Shown here piece after piece: positions 48,321 to 57,617 of a DNA stretch of 64,000 bases. The notes under the pieces were generated by a model. The model did not search any database and was not told the DNA's origin. It worked only from the letters and a program-made list of their open reading frames with translations. Made by a program: the position numbers and the translations under genes. The stretch comes from Pseudomonadota bacterium (GTDB lineage Bacteria > Pseudomonadota > Gammaproteobacteria > Burkholderiales > Ferrovaceae): the NCBI GenBank assembly GCA_021805725.1, contig JAJZEH010000037.1:307799-371798 (forward strand), given 5' to 3'. The first letter of the stretch is position 1, and every line of letters starts with the position of its first letter.

Positions 48321-50343
48321 CCTGCTGATCGGAGGTACGATACAGCCGGTCGCCCGGTTGCGTGCCAAAGGAGGCCTGATATCCAGGCTGATTGACCAGG
48401 GCGCCGTTGGCCCGAACAGCAGCCGGTGCATGGGGATCCACCTTGAGCAGGCGAATGGCCTCGGCATCCCTGACCCGGCTACGCCAGACCTGTACCCAGC
48501 CGCAATAGAAACGTTGGTCACCGCTCAAGCCATCAATGATGAGGGCAGGTTCATTTTCCAGGGCAAGGTGGTAAGCCTTGAAGGCAATGGCGAGGCCTGC
48601 GTTGTCAGCGATATTTTCACCCAGGGTCAATTCACCGTTCACGAAATAGCCCGGCAAGGGACTGTAAGCGTCGTACTGCGCCACCAAGGCATGTGTACGC
48701 TGCGAAAATTGCTGGCGGTCTGCATCGGTCCACCAGTTGCGCAAGTTGCCTTGCCCGTCAGACTTGCTGCCTTGATCATCGAAGGCGTGACTGATCTCAT
48801 GTCCAATGACGGCGCCAATAGCCCCATAATTAACGGCATCGTCAGCCTCCGGATTGAAAAATGGTGGTTGCAGTATGGCGGCTGGGAAGACGATTTCGTT
48901 GAGCCGAGCGCTGTAATAGGCATTGACTGTCTGTGGTGTCATGCCCCACTCCTCACGATCGATGGGTTGCCCCAGCTTATTGATCTGGCGATGGGTTTCA
49001 AACAGGTTGGCGCGCATCAGATTGCCCAGCAAATCACCCGGCCGGATGGTCAGGGCGCTGTAGTCCCGCCAGCGAGAGGGGTACCCAATTTTGGTATTGA
49101 GGGCGGCAAGTTTGCGCAGCGCCTCTTCCCGGGTGCTCTGGCCCATCCAGGGTAATGTTTCGATGCTCTGGCGATAAGCCTCCAGCAGATGGTTCACCAA
49201 GGCTTCCATGCGCTGCTTGCTTGATTCCGGAAAGACCGCATCGACATACATATGTCCCAACGCTTCGCCCATGCCGGATTCAACCACGGCCACTGCGCGT
49301 TTCCAGCGTGGGCGGTTTTCTGGAATGCCACGCACCGTAGTCCCATGAAATTTGAACTGGGCGTTCACAAATTCGGCACTGAGGTAAGGTGAATAGGCGT
49401 CGATCAGACGCGCCTTGAAATAGGCCTTCCATTGTTGCAAAGGCACGTTGCGGCTGAGTGCCGAAAGCGTCTTGAAATAGCTGGGTTGGCGCACGATCAG
49501 TGCGTCAGTGCGGTCTTCAATCCCCATGGCCTTCTGCCAGACTTTCCAGGCAAAGTCCGGCGAAATCTGCGCATCGAGGTCGGATAGCGTAATTTTGTTG
49601 TAGGTTTTGATGCTGTCCCGATTTTCGACTTTGGTCCACTGCGCCTCAGCCAGCGAGGTTTCCAGCGCGAGGGTCTGTTGTGCCAATCGGCGGGGATCCG
49701 CTTCATGGGCCAGGGTGAAGAGCGTTTCAAGATAGCGCTGATAGGCTTCACGGACCTGGTTGAGCACCGGGTCGGACGTGTTGAGGTAGTAGTCGCGGTC
49801 CGGCATCCCCAAACCACCCTGACTGACATAGACCGCATAATGTGTTGCTTCGCGCGCATCCGGTGCAACCGAAGGCTCCATGGGCACGCTAACGTCCTGT
49901 GTGGCCAGATGCGCCATCAGGGCCACCAGCGCATCATGGGATTGAACGGCGTCCACACGCGAGAGTTCTCCCGCAAGTGGCGCAATGCCGGCCGCTTCGA
50001 GGGCAGGCTCGTTCATGAAATCGTGGTAGAGGTTAGCCATTTTCCAGGCCTCGGACTCCGGTTCCAGATCAGGTTGTGCGACGAGCCCTTCAATGAGTGT
50101 GCGCAAATGCGCTTCGGACTGGTCGCGTAATTCATCAAATGCTCCAAAGCGCGCGCGGTCTGGCGGAATGGCTGCGGTTTCCAGCCATTTTCCGGAAACA
50201 TGCCGGTACAAATCATCCTGCGGTCGGACCGAAGCATCCATCCACTGGGAATCCATCCCGGATTGAGCGGGTTGCGGAGACAATTCAGCACAACCTGCAA
50301 GCGTCAGCATCAGGGTTGTTCCCCACAGTATCCATTTCATCAA
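48307..50343 (-). CDS. M13-family zinc metallopeptidase, lipoprotein (PepO/neprilysin type)
   Basis: A 678-residue peptidase. A lipoprotein signal ends TLAGC. Zinc site His515, Glu516 and His519 are in GHEISHAFDDQG, with the third ligand Glu576 in GENIADNAG. VNAYYSARLNEIVFPAAILQPPF is the substrate-binding segment of M13 enzymes. It cleaves oligopeptides of up to about 40 residues in the periplasm or at the envelope. It is a single gene, 19 bp downstream of uvrB on the same strand. Confidence 0.92.
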   Translation of the reverse strand: MMKWILWGTTLMLTLAGCAELSPQPAQSGMDSQWMDASVRPQDDLYRHVSGKWLETAAIPPDRARFGAFDELRDQSEAHLRTLIEGLVAQPDLEPESEAWKMANLYHDFMNEPALEAAGIAPLAGELSRVDAVQSHDALVALMAHLATQDVSVPMEPSVAPDAREATHYAVYVSQGGLGMPDRDYYLNTSDPVLNQVREAYQRYLETLFTLAHEADPRRLAQQTLALETSLAEAQWTKVENRDSIKTYNKITLSDLDAQISPDFAWKVWQKAMGIEDRTDALIVRQPSYFKTLSALSRNVPLQQWKAYFKARLIDAYSPYLSAEFVNAQFKFHGTTVRGIPENRPRWKRAVAVVESGMGEALGHMYVDAVFPESSKQRMEALVNHLLEAYRQSIETLPWMGQSTREEALRKLAALNTKIGYPSRWRDYSALTIRPGDLLGNLMRANLFETHRQINKLGQPIDREEWGMTPQTVNAYYSARLNEIVFPAAILQPPFFNPEADDAVNYGAIGAVIGHEISHAFDDQGSKSDGQGNLRNWWTDADRQQFSQRTHALVAQYDAYSPLPGYFVNGELTLGENIADNAGLAIAFKAYHLALENEPALIIDGLSGDQRFYCGWVQVWRSRVRDAEAIRLLKVDPHAPAAVRANGALVNQPGYQASFGTQPGDRLYRTSDQQVILW

Positions 50344-50362
50344 GACCGTCCTTGCGCGAGTA

Positions 50363-52378
50363 TCAAGACAACAACAGAAAATCCCGAACGCATTTCAGTT
50401 CATCGCGTTTTTTTGCTGCCAGTTCAAATTCCAGGTTTTGAGCAGCCTCCAGCATTTCCCTTTCCAAGCGCTTGAGCAACGCAGTCAGCTGTTTCTCTGA
50501 TAACTCATCCAGCTGTGCTGATGCCGATATTTTGGACAATTCCTGGGGGGCAAATTCAGGATCGTAGATGCCCTCGATGATGTCCTTGATACGCTTGTTT
50601 ACACCGCGCGGCGTGATATGGTGCACATCGTTGTAATCCATCTGGTACCGACGCCGGCGTTCGGTCTCATTCATGGCCGCACGCATGGAGTCTGTCACCC
50701 TGTCTGCATACAGGATGGCTTTTCCATTAAGATGGCGGGCAGCCCTGCCGATGGTCTGGATCAAGGAGCGTTCGGAACGCAGAAAACCTTCCTTATCCGC
50801 GTCCAGTATGGCTACAAGGGAAACTTCAGGGATATCGAGACCCTCACGCAGCAAATTGATACCCACCAGGACATCAAACACGCCCATGCGCAGATCGCGA
50901 ATGATTTCAACCCGCTCGACGGTATCAATATCGGAATGTAGGTAGCGAACTTTGATGCCGTGTTCGTCGAGATAATCCGTCAGGTCTTCTGCCATGCGTT
51001 TGGTCAGCGTAGTGACCAGTACGCGCTCGCCTGCGGCAACCCTGAGGGTGCATTCGGACAGCAGATCATCTACCTGCGTGCGCGCCGGGCGGACATCCAG
51101 AATCGGGTCGATTAGCCCCGTGGGCCGAACCAGCTGTTCCACCACCTGGCCGGCATGAGTTGCTTCATAGGTCGAGGGGGTGGCTGAAATGAAAATGCAT
51201 TGGGGAATGAGCCTCTCGAACTCATCAAAGCGTAGCGGGCGGTTGTCCAGCGCAGAAGGCAGGCGGAATCCATAGTTCACGAGATTTTCCTTACGCGCCC
51301 GGTCACCCTTGTACATCCCCCCAACTTGCGGAATGGTGACATGGGATTCATCCACGAACATCAAGGCGCTCTTCGGCAGGTACTCGATCAATGTTGGCGG
51401 AGGCTCTCCAGGAGCGCGCCGGGACAGATGGCGTGAATAATTTTCAATACCCTTGCAGAATCCGATTTCGTTGAGCATTTCAAGGTCGTAACGCGTGCGC
51501 TGCTCAATGCGCTGCATCTCGACCAATTTGTGCTCCCTTGCAAAAAATTCAATGCGCTCATGCAGCTCGATCTTGATGGAGTCGATCGCGCGAAGCACCG
51601 TGTCGCGCGGGGTGACGTAATGGCTGGATGGGAATACGGTGAAGCGGCCCAGGCGCTGCAGCGTTCTCCCCGTGAGGGGGTCAAACAACATCAGGCTTTC
51701 CACTTCGTCGTCAAAAAGCGTCACCCGCAGGGCAGATTCGCTGTTTTCGGCCGGGAAAATGTCAATGACGTCCCCGCGCACACGGAAAACACCCCGCTTG
51801 AACTCCATCTCGTTTCGGGTGTATTGCATGGCCGTCAACCGGGTGACGATGGCTCGCTGGTCCAGTTTTTCCTGGTCTCTCAGATGCAGGATCATGCTAT
51901 GGTATTCCGCAAGCTCGCCAATCCCGTAAATTGCCGAAACCGTAGCAACGATCACACAATCCGGGCGCTCCAGCAGGGATTTGGTGGCAGACAGGCGCAT
52001 CTGCTCGATATGCTCGTTGATGCTGGAGTCTTTTTCGATGTACAGGTCGCGTGATGGGACATAGGCCTCAGGCTGATAGTAATCGTAATAGGATACGAAG
52101 TATTCCACCGCATTCTCGGGGAGAAATTCCCGCAATTCGGCATACAACTGTGCAGCCAGTGTTTTGTTTGGCGCCATGACGATGGCCGGGCGACCCAGAC
52201 GGGCAATGACGTTGGCCATCGTGAAGGTCTTGCCTGAACCCGTCACTCCCAGGAGGGTCTGATACTTCAATCCGTCGCTCAGGCCTTCCACCAATTGCGC
52301 GATGGCCTGTGGCTGATCTCCAGCAGGCTCAAAGGGCTGGTGCAGTCGATAGGGGCTGTTGGGAAAAGTGACGATCAC
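50363..52378 (-). CDS. uvrB: excinuclease ABC subunit B
   Basis: A 671-residue helicase-like protein of nucleotide excision repair. Walker A GVTGSGKT is at 44-51. The beta-hairpin region [18 protein letters not shown] and [13 protein letters not shown], the helicase motif [18 protein letters not shown] and QTIGRAARH are present. The C-terminal UVR domain ([24 protein letters not shown]) that binds UvrC is intact. It is divergent from the aminotransferase gene with 59 bp between. Confidence 0.97.
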   Translation of the reverse strand: MIVTFPNSPYRLHQPFEPAGDQPQAIAQLVEGLSDGLKYQTLLGVTGSGKTFTMANVIARLGRPAIVMAPNKTLAAQLYAELREFLPENAVEYFVSYYDYYQPEAYVPSRDLYIEKDSSINEHIEQMRLSATKSLLERPDCVIVATVSAIYGIGELAEYHSMILHLRDQEKLDQRAIVTRLTAMQYTRNEMEFKRGVFRVRGDVIDIFPAENSESALRVTLFDDEVESLMLFDPLTGRTLQRLGRFTVFPSSHYVTPRDTVLRAIDSIKIELHERIEFFAREHKLVEMQRIEQRTRYDLEMLNEIGFCKGIENYSRHLSRRAPGEPPPTLIEYLPKSALMFVDESHVTIPQVGGMYKGDRARKENLVNYGFRLPSALDNRPLRFDEFERLIPQCIFISATPSTYEATHAGQVVEQLVRPTGLIDPILDVRPARTQVDDLLSECTLRVAAGERVLVTTLTKRMAEDLTDYLDEHGIKVRYLHSDIDTVERVEIIRDLRMGVFDVLVGINLLREGLDIPEVSLVAILDADKEGFLRSERSLIQTIGRAARHLNGKAILYADRVTDSMRAAMNETERRRRYQMDYNDVHHITPRGVNKRIKDIIEGIYDPEFAPQELSKISASAQLDELSEKQLTALLKRLEREMLEAAQNLEFELAAKKRDELKCVRDFLLLS

Positions 52379-52437
52379 TGCTAGAATGGGGCGTTTGACG
52401 AGTTATCGGACCACGATTTTAACATTCAGAGTGCATC

Positions 52438-53643
52438 ATGACCGGATCCTTGTTCAGTTCAATCGAAATGGCCCCCCGCGACCCGATCCTGGGGATTACA
52501 GAAGCTTACAACGCGGATACCAACCCTGCCAAAGTGAATCTGGGGGTTGGCGTCTATACGGACGACAGCGGCAAAGTACCGCTGCTGGAATGCGTCAAAC
52601 GCGCTGAGGCCCAACTGACCGCTGCGGCGGCGCCCCGAGGTTACTTGCCTATTGACGGGCTGGCCAGCTATGACAAGCAGGTGCAAGCGCTGGTTTTCGG
52701 AGTTGATGCTCCTGCGGTCGCAGAAGGACGCGCAATTACAGTGCAATCCCTGGGGGGCACGGGCGGCCTCAAGATCGGTGCCGATTTCCTCAAGCGTTTC
52801 AGTCCTGACGCCGAGGTCTGGATTTCCGATCCCAGTTGGGAAAACCATCGTGCACTGTTTGAATCCGCAGGCTTTGTGGTCAAAACCTACCCCTATTACG
52901 ATGCGGCCACCCACGGCGTCAATTTTACAGGGTTGCTCGACGCGCTTGAAAGTGCCAAGGCCGGGACCGTCATTGTGCTGCACGCCTGCTGCCACAACCC
53001 CAGCGGTGTCGATTTGACCGACAGCCAGTGGGACCAGGTCATTGAAGTCGTGGGCCGCCGTCAGCTCATCCCCTTCCTGGACCTGGCGTATCAGGGTTTT
53101 TCACGATCCATAGATGAAGATGGTGCCGTGGTTCGCCGTTTTGCATCCACTGGCCGTGCCCTGCTGGTTTCCAACTCCTTCTCCAAGTCGTTTTCCCTGT
53201 ACGGGGAACGCATTGGCGCCTTCAACCTGGTGGCCAGCAGTCGTGAGGAGGCACAACGTGTCCTCTCCCAGATCAAGCGTGTGGTTCGTACCAACTATTC
53301 GAACCCGCCCACCCATGGCGCCCAGCTTGTGGCCACCGTATTGGGCACTCCCGAGTTGAGGACGCTCTGGGAAAAGGAACTCTCAGGTATGCGCGATCGC
53401 ATCAAGGCGATGCGCCAAAGCTTCGTTGCCAAGCTCAAGTCTCGTTTACCTGCGCAGGACTTCAGCTTTGTGGCACACCAAAACGGCATGTTTTCCTTTT
53501 CAGGCTTGAGCCAGTCGCAGGTGGCCCGTCTCAAGTCGGAATTTTCCGTCTACGCGGTAGATTCAGGCCGGATCTGTGTTGCGGCACTTAATACCCGCAA
53601 CATCGACACAGTTGTGGAAGCCATTGCAAGCGTGCTGAGCTGA
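52438..53643 (+). CDS. aromatic / aspartate aminotransferase (class I)
   Basis: A 401-residue PLP enzyme. The Schiff-base Lys250 is in SNSFSKSFSLYGER, the signature of the AspC/TyrB subfamily Ia. NPAKVNLGVGVY and HACCHNPSGVDLT are also typical, and the Arg near the C-terminus (SGRICVAALN) binds the substrate carboxylate. It transfers amino groups between aspartate or aromatic amino acids and 2-oxoglutarate. The pairing with uvrB and a tRNA-Asn downstream is a conserved neighbourhood in beta- and gammaproteobacteria as far as I recall. Confidence 0.9.
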   Translation: MTGSLFSSIEMAPRDPILGITEAYNADTNPAKVNLGVGVYTDDSGKVPLLECVKRAEAQLTAAAAPRGYLPIDGLASYDKQVQALVFGVDAPAVAEGRAITVQSLGGTGGLKIGADFLKRFSPDAEVWISDPSWENHRALFESAGFVVKTYPYYDAATHGVNFTGLLDALESAKAGTVIVLHACCHNPSGVDLTDSQWDQVIEVVGRRQLIPFLDLAYQGFSRSIDEDGAVVRRFASTGRALLVSNSFSKSFSLYGERIGAFNLVASSREEAQRVLSQIKRVVRTNYSNPPTHGAQLVATVLGTPELRTLWEKELSGMRDRIKAMRQSFVAKLKSRLPAQDFSFVAHQNGMFSFSGLSQSQVARLKSEFSVYAVDSGRICVAALNTRNIDTVVEAIASVLS

Positions 53644-53662
53644 AATAATGGCGTGGACGCTC

Positions 53663-53691
53663 TTGACCCCCCCTCTTTAAGCATTTAAAAT
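53663..53691 (+). promoter_or_regulatory. sigma-70 promoter of tRNA-Asn
   Basis: TTGACC (53663-53668) and TAAAAT (53686-53691) are separated by 17 bp, the optimum. Transcription would start just ahead of the mature tRNA 5' end at 53707. The match is strong and the placement fits a stable-RNA promoter. Confidence 0.8.
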
Positions 53692-53706
53692 CTACGGTTT
53701 ACCGAT

Positions 53707-53782
53707 TCCTCGATAGCTCAGTCGGTAGAGCGACGGACTGTTAATCCGCAGGTCCCTGGTTCGAGCCCAGGTCGAGGAGCCA
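53707..53782 (+). tRNA. tRNA-Asn (anticodon GTT)
   Basis: A 76-base cloverleaf including an encoded CCA end. The acceptor stem TCCTCGA pairs with TCGAGGA (53772-53778), then discriminator G and CCA. The anticodon loop CTGTTAA gives GTT at 53740-53742. The T loop has GGTTCGAGCCC. It lies about 60 bp after the aminotransferase gene, has its own promoter, and is followed within a few bases by a strong terminator. Confidence 0.97.
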
Positions 53783-53787
53783 AATTT

Positions 53788-53823
53788 AAGGGTTAGCGAT
53801 CATCATGTCGCTAACCCTTTTTT
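53788..53823 (+). terminator. rho-independent terminator after tRNA-Asn
   Basis: AAGGGTTAGCGA (53788-53799) pairs perfectly over 12 bp with TCGCTAACCCTT (53808-53819) around an 8-base loop, followed by a run of T. It ends the tRNA transcript and insulates the following rpf genes. Confidence 0.9.
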
Positions 53824-53886
53824 CATGCCTACGCTTTATTATCCTGCGCCAGAATTTCCCCTGAGTTTTCAGGATAGAGGCCCGAA

Positions 53887-53915
53887 TTGTAGGCAGACTG
53901 ATTTAAGGATAAAGT
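53887..53915 (+). promoter_or_regulatory. possible promoter of the rpfG-rpfC operon
   Basis: TTGTAG (53887-53892) and TAAAGT (53910-53915) are 17 bp apart, about 44 bp before the rpfG ATG. The spacing is ideal, but each hexamer deviates from consensus at two positions. The rpfG start has a GAGGGG ribosome-binding site. Confidence 0.45.
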
Positions 53916-53958
53916 ACGCGCTAAACCAATAGTTTCGCGCCAATGAGAGGGGAATCTC

Positions 53959-55071
53959 ATGTCATTCCAGCAGTCAGTGCCCAATGCCGCCCACCAGGCT
54001 CCGCCGGTGGTCGTCATTATTGACGATGAATTCACCAGTCGCGTCATTCTCGACAAGATCGTCCGCAGTATCCAAAGCGACATCATCACGCATACCTTCC
54101 CTTCCCCACTGCAATCCATGGAGTGGATACACCAGAATCAACCTGACCTGATTCTGGTGGATTATCGCATGAAGGAAATGTCCGGACTGGAAGTGATCAT
54201 GGCGATCCGCCAGATTCCATCCCTGGAAACCGTACCCATCATCGTGATCACATCGCATGATGAGTTGGGTATCCGGTATGGTGCGCTGGATGCCGGGGCA
54301 ACCGACTTCATGACCAAGCCCATCGATCCTTACGAATGTCGTGTCCGTTGTCGTAACCTGCTAGTACTGCGCCAACATGAAAAGAACCTGCAGGCCCACT
54401 CGCAGGATCTGGAGCATGCCGTCTACAAGGCTACCCAGCAAATTCGCGAGCGGGAGCAGGAAACCTTGTATTGCCTTGCCAAGGCAGGAGAATTCCGGGA
54501 TGCGGAAACCGGAAATCACATTCTTAGAATGGCGCGCTACTCCCGCTTGATTGCTGAAGGCATTGGACTGAATCAGACGCGTTGCGAACTCATCGAAATG
54601 GCTGCGCCCATGCACGATATCGGCAAGATTGGGATCCCTGACCATATTCTGCTCAAACCGGGTCGACTAACCTCCGATGAGTTTGAGGTGATGAAGAACC
54701 ACCCGATGATCGGCTACAAAATTCTCAAGGAAAGCCCCTCGAACATTCTTATCCAGGGCGCTCAGATTGCCCTGGGGCACCATGAAAAATATGATGGTAG
54801 CGGCTACCCGCAGGGGTTGAAGGGCAATGACATAGCGCTTGAAGCACGCATTGTTGCAGTAGCCGATGTTTTTGACGCATTGACTTCGGTCAGGCCTTAT
54901 AAAATGTCGTGGTCCAATGACGATGCCCTGGCCTATCTCCTGGCAAATCGTGGCAAGCACTTCGACCCCATCTGTGTCGATGCCTTCATCGCCCAGTTCA
55001 GCAAGGTCAGCCTGGTTCAACAGCAGCTACAGGATACCTTGGTGGCCTCTACAGTCAGGGTGGCTCAATGA
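53959..55071 (+). CDS. rpfG: RpfG-like response regulator with HD-GYP domain
   Basis: A 370-residue two-domain protein. The N-terminal receiver has Asp68 as phospho-acceptor in LILVDYRMKEMSG. A coiled-coil linker (about 140-165) leads to the HD-GYP domain, with His219-Asp220 in APMHDIGKIGIP, the HHEKYDG motif, and GYP at 282-284. Proteins of this layout degrade cyclic di-GMP to GMP in response to a sensor kinase. Order and the neighbouring kinase and synthase make it the RpfG of a DSF quorum-sensing system. Its TGA overlaps the rpfC ATG (ATGA), ensuring joint expression with its kinase. Confidence 0.9.
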   Translation: MSFQQSVPNAAHQAPPVVVIIDDEFTSRVILDKIVRSIQSDIITHTFPSPLQSMEWIHQNQPDLILVDYRMKEMSGLEVIMAIRQIPSLETVPIIVITSHDELGIRYGALDAGATDFMTKPIDPYECRVRCRNLLVLRQHEKNLQAHSQDLEHAVYKATQQIREREQETLYCLAKAGEFRDAETGNHILRMARYSRLIAEGIGLNQTRCELIEMAAPMHDIGKIGIPDHILLKPGRLTSDEFEVMKNHPMIGYKILKESPSNILIQGAQIALGHHEKYDGSGYPQGLKGNDIALEARIVAVADVFDALTSVRPYKMSWSNDDALAYLLANRGKHFDPICVDAFIAQFSKVSLVQQQLQDTLVASTVRVAQ

Positions 55072-57617
55072 AGGAAAAATTCCGCTATTTCATCCAGAAG
55101 GTTCGAGAGCGCGAGGGTGAATATGAGCAAGTTACCCTTAGGGTGATCTACTCGCTTGCCGCATTTCTATATTTGAGTTTTGAATATCTCCTTAACCGGT
55201 CAAATGAAATATCTTTAAATATCTACGTATTCTCGCTCAGCAGCTTTTTGGTATCCGTCGGACTGCTGGTTGTTTTGCTTTATAAGCAAAAAACCTCCAG
55301 AAAAAGACAGTGGATATCGATGGTTGGCGATATTTTCGCGATTTCATACGGCATGTTTTACCTGCGCGAAATGGGCTTTTTATTGTTCGGTGTTTTTCTA
55401 TGGCTTATCGTCGGGAATGGCATCCGGTATGGCTTGGCGTCGCTATTTGCCTCGTATATCTTTAGCCTTATCGGCTTTAGTGTGGTAATCACTTTTAACC
55501 CGTTTTGGCATTCTCAACCATTTCTTTCAGTTGGTTTGCTGCTTACCTTGACCCTAATTCCCCTCTATCTTTCAAAGCTTTTGAAGCGACTCAATCTCGC
55601 CATCCATACTGCCAGGGAGGCAAATAAGGCCAAGAGTAATTTTCTGGCACATATGAGCCATGAGATGCGGACTCCGTTAAACGGTGTGATCGGAACATGC
55701 GATTTACTCACAACAACGCCCCTCAATGGTGAGCAGTTCGAGCTGGTGAATACATTAAAAATCTCATCCCAAACGCTGCTACAGCTCATTGAAAACGTTC
55801 TTGATTTTTCAAAGATTGAGAGTGGAAAGCTCGCTAGTGAAAAACAAGATTTTGACCTCCACCAATTGATTCGTGGAACTTTGGATATGTTCAGGCCACA
55901 GGCGCGACTCAGGGGCTTGAGGCTTGACGTTAGATTTAGCCCAGATACTTGCTACCTGCTTTACGGCGATACCCTTCACCTGAGACAGATCATCATCAAC
56001 CTTGTTGGCAATGCAATCAAATTCACTGATAAGGGTAGCGTAGAGCTTCGCATCAGCACGATTCGTCAGGATGAATTTTCTGCCCGGATCCGGTTTGAGG
56101 TAATTGATACCGGCATCGGTATTCCATTAGAGGCTCAGAAGTCGATTTTTGATAGTTTTACCCAGGCAAGCACCGACATCTCTCGCCAGTATGGTGGCAG
56201 CGGCCTTGGGACCACGATTTCAAAGCAACTGGTTCTATTGATGGGCGGAACCATGGGTTTGCAAAGCGAGTTGGGCGTAGGCAGTGTATTTTGGTTTGAG
56301 ATACCCTTTGACAAGCAACCAGAAGCAATCTCCACCACTAACTCCGTGGTGCTCAGGCAAAATAATGTCATTACGTTTGGAATGAAGACAAGGGATCGGG
56401 ACATCATCGGAAACTACCTGGAAAGCTGGGGAATTCAGTTCACTCACGAGGTTGCAATCGCTCCCTTCTTCACAAGGTTGCAGCAGCTTCCCCCCCACCA
56501 CCACAGAACAACGATAATCCTATGCAGTCCTCATAATCTAGGAATAGACGCGCACGAATTTGTTAATAAGGTTCAAATTACATGCCCTTCTCACGAGCTT
56601 CCCTTGGTTCTAGTCACTCAAGGAATGCAACAGTACCAAGGGGAAGAGCAACTTGAAATGGGTTATTCGTGCATGCTTCGCACCCCGATCGACAAGACTC
56701 TGCTATTCAATGCACTGCACGGAATCATGGCGCCACAGCCCCAGCAAGGTGTCATCTCTTTCAAGGAGTATTATCAACGCAGTTCCCTGGAAAAAGCCGG
56801 TGTATCGATTCTGCTTGCAGAAGATAATGGAACGAGTCGAAAAATCATTTCAAAGATATTGGAGTATGGTGGGCACAAGGTTGACACTGCAGAAAATGGC
56901 GAGGAAGCACTCGATATGCTGGAAGCCAAACGATACGATTTAATCATATTGGACATGAATATGCCCCTCATGGGAGGGCTGGATGTATTAAGGCTCCATC
57001 GCGCAACCTCCTATATGGTGCCACAGACCCCTGTGATCATTTTGACTGCAAATGCAACGTCCGAGGCCATGTTGGAGTGCCAAAATGCTGGGGCAGACAC
57101 CTACTTGAGCAAGCCAGTTGACGCAGCCACACTACTAAAAGAAGTTGGCCAACTAACGGCCTTGAGGAACGAAAACAACACAACACAATTTGAAGGCTCA
57201 CTGCAGCCGGATAAGTTCAGCCAAAACAAGCATCAACAACATATCAAATTAACGACGTTGAGAAATCTGGAACTACTTGGTGAGGGACAGGAGGACTTTA
57301 TGTCTGTTGTAATTCATGGTTTCATCAACGAAACCGAAAAATTACTTGAATCAATGCGCGCCGCACTAGCAAAAGAAAATTTCCAAATATTCAAGGAAAC
57401 CACGCACACTCTTAAAGGTAGCGCTGGAAATATTGGCGCTGAAACCCTCTATTTGATTTGCTCGGACATCATGCAAACCGATGAAGCTGCGCTTCCCGAA
57501 AAAGCCGATGCTTTGCTTCAAGAGGCACAACTTTGCTTCAAGGCAACGCAAACTGCGCTTACCTTGTATCTGAGCAATCCAGATTGCAACTCGATATTGC
57601 CCTCATCTATGCAATAA
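55068..57617 (+). CDS. rpfC: RpfC-like hybrid sensor histidine kinase of DSF sensing
   Basis: An 849-residue hybrid kinase. About five or six transmembrane segments (residues 25-180) form the sensor. The dimerisation domain has His198 in HMSHEMRTPLNG; the ATPase domain has NLVGNAIKFT and GSGLGTTISKQL. A region of roughly 425-555 looks like a degenerate receiver without a phospho-Asp. A true receiver follows with Asp629 in LIILDMNMPL, then a C-terminal HPt domain with His780 in THTLKGSAGN. The layout matches RpfC except for the extra pseudo-receiver, which makes it longer. The codons are visibly AT-richer than in most of the window. It overlaps rpfF by 11 bp tail to tail. Confidence 0.88.
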   Translation: MKEKFRYFIQKVREREGEYEQVTLRVIYSLAAFLYLSFEYLLNRSNEISLNIYVFSLSSFLVSVGLLVVLLYKQKTSRKRQWISMVGDIFAISYGMFYLREMGFLLFGVFLWLIVGNGIRYGLASLFASYIFSLIGFSVVITFNPFWHSQPFLSVGLLLTLTLIPLYLSKLLKRLNLAIHTAREANKAKSNFLAHMSHEMRTPLNGVIGTCDLLTTTPLNGEQFELVNTLKISSQTLLQLIENVLDFSKIESGKLASEKQDFDLHQLIRGTLDMFRPQARLRGLRLDVRFSPDTCYLLYGDTLHLRQIIINLVGNAIKFTDKGSVELRISTIRQDEFSARIRFEVIDTGIGIPLEAQKSIFDSFTQASTDISRQYGGSGLGTTISKQLVLLMGGTMGLQSELGVGSVFWFEIPFDKQPEAISTTNSVVLRQNNVITFGMKTRDRDIIGNYLESWGIQFTHEVAIAPFFTRLQQLPPHHHRTTIILCSPHNLGIDAHEFVNKVQITCPSHELPLVLVTQGMQQYQGEEQLEMGYSCMLRTPIDKTLLFNALHGIMAPQPQQGVISFKEYYQRSSLEKAGVSILLAEDNGTSRKIISKILEYGGHKVDTAENGEEALDMLEAKRYDLIILDMNMPLMGGLDVLRLHRATSYMVPQTPVIILTANATSEAMLECQNAGADTYLSKPVDAATLLKEVGQLTALRNENNTTQFEGSLQPDKFSQNKHQQHIKLTTLRNLELLGEGQEDFMSVVIHGFINETEKLLESMRAALAKENFQIFKETTHTLKGSAGNIGAETLYLICSDIMQTDEAALPEKADALLQEAQLCFKATQTALTLYLSNPDCNSILPSSMQ

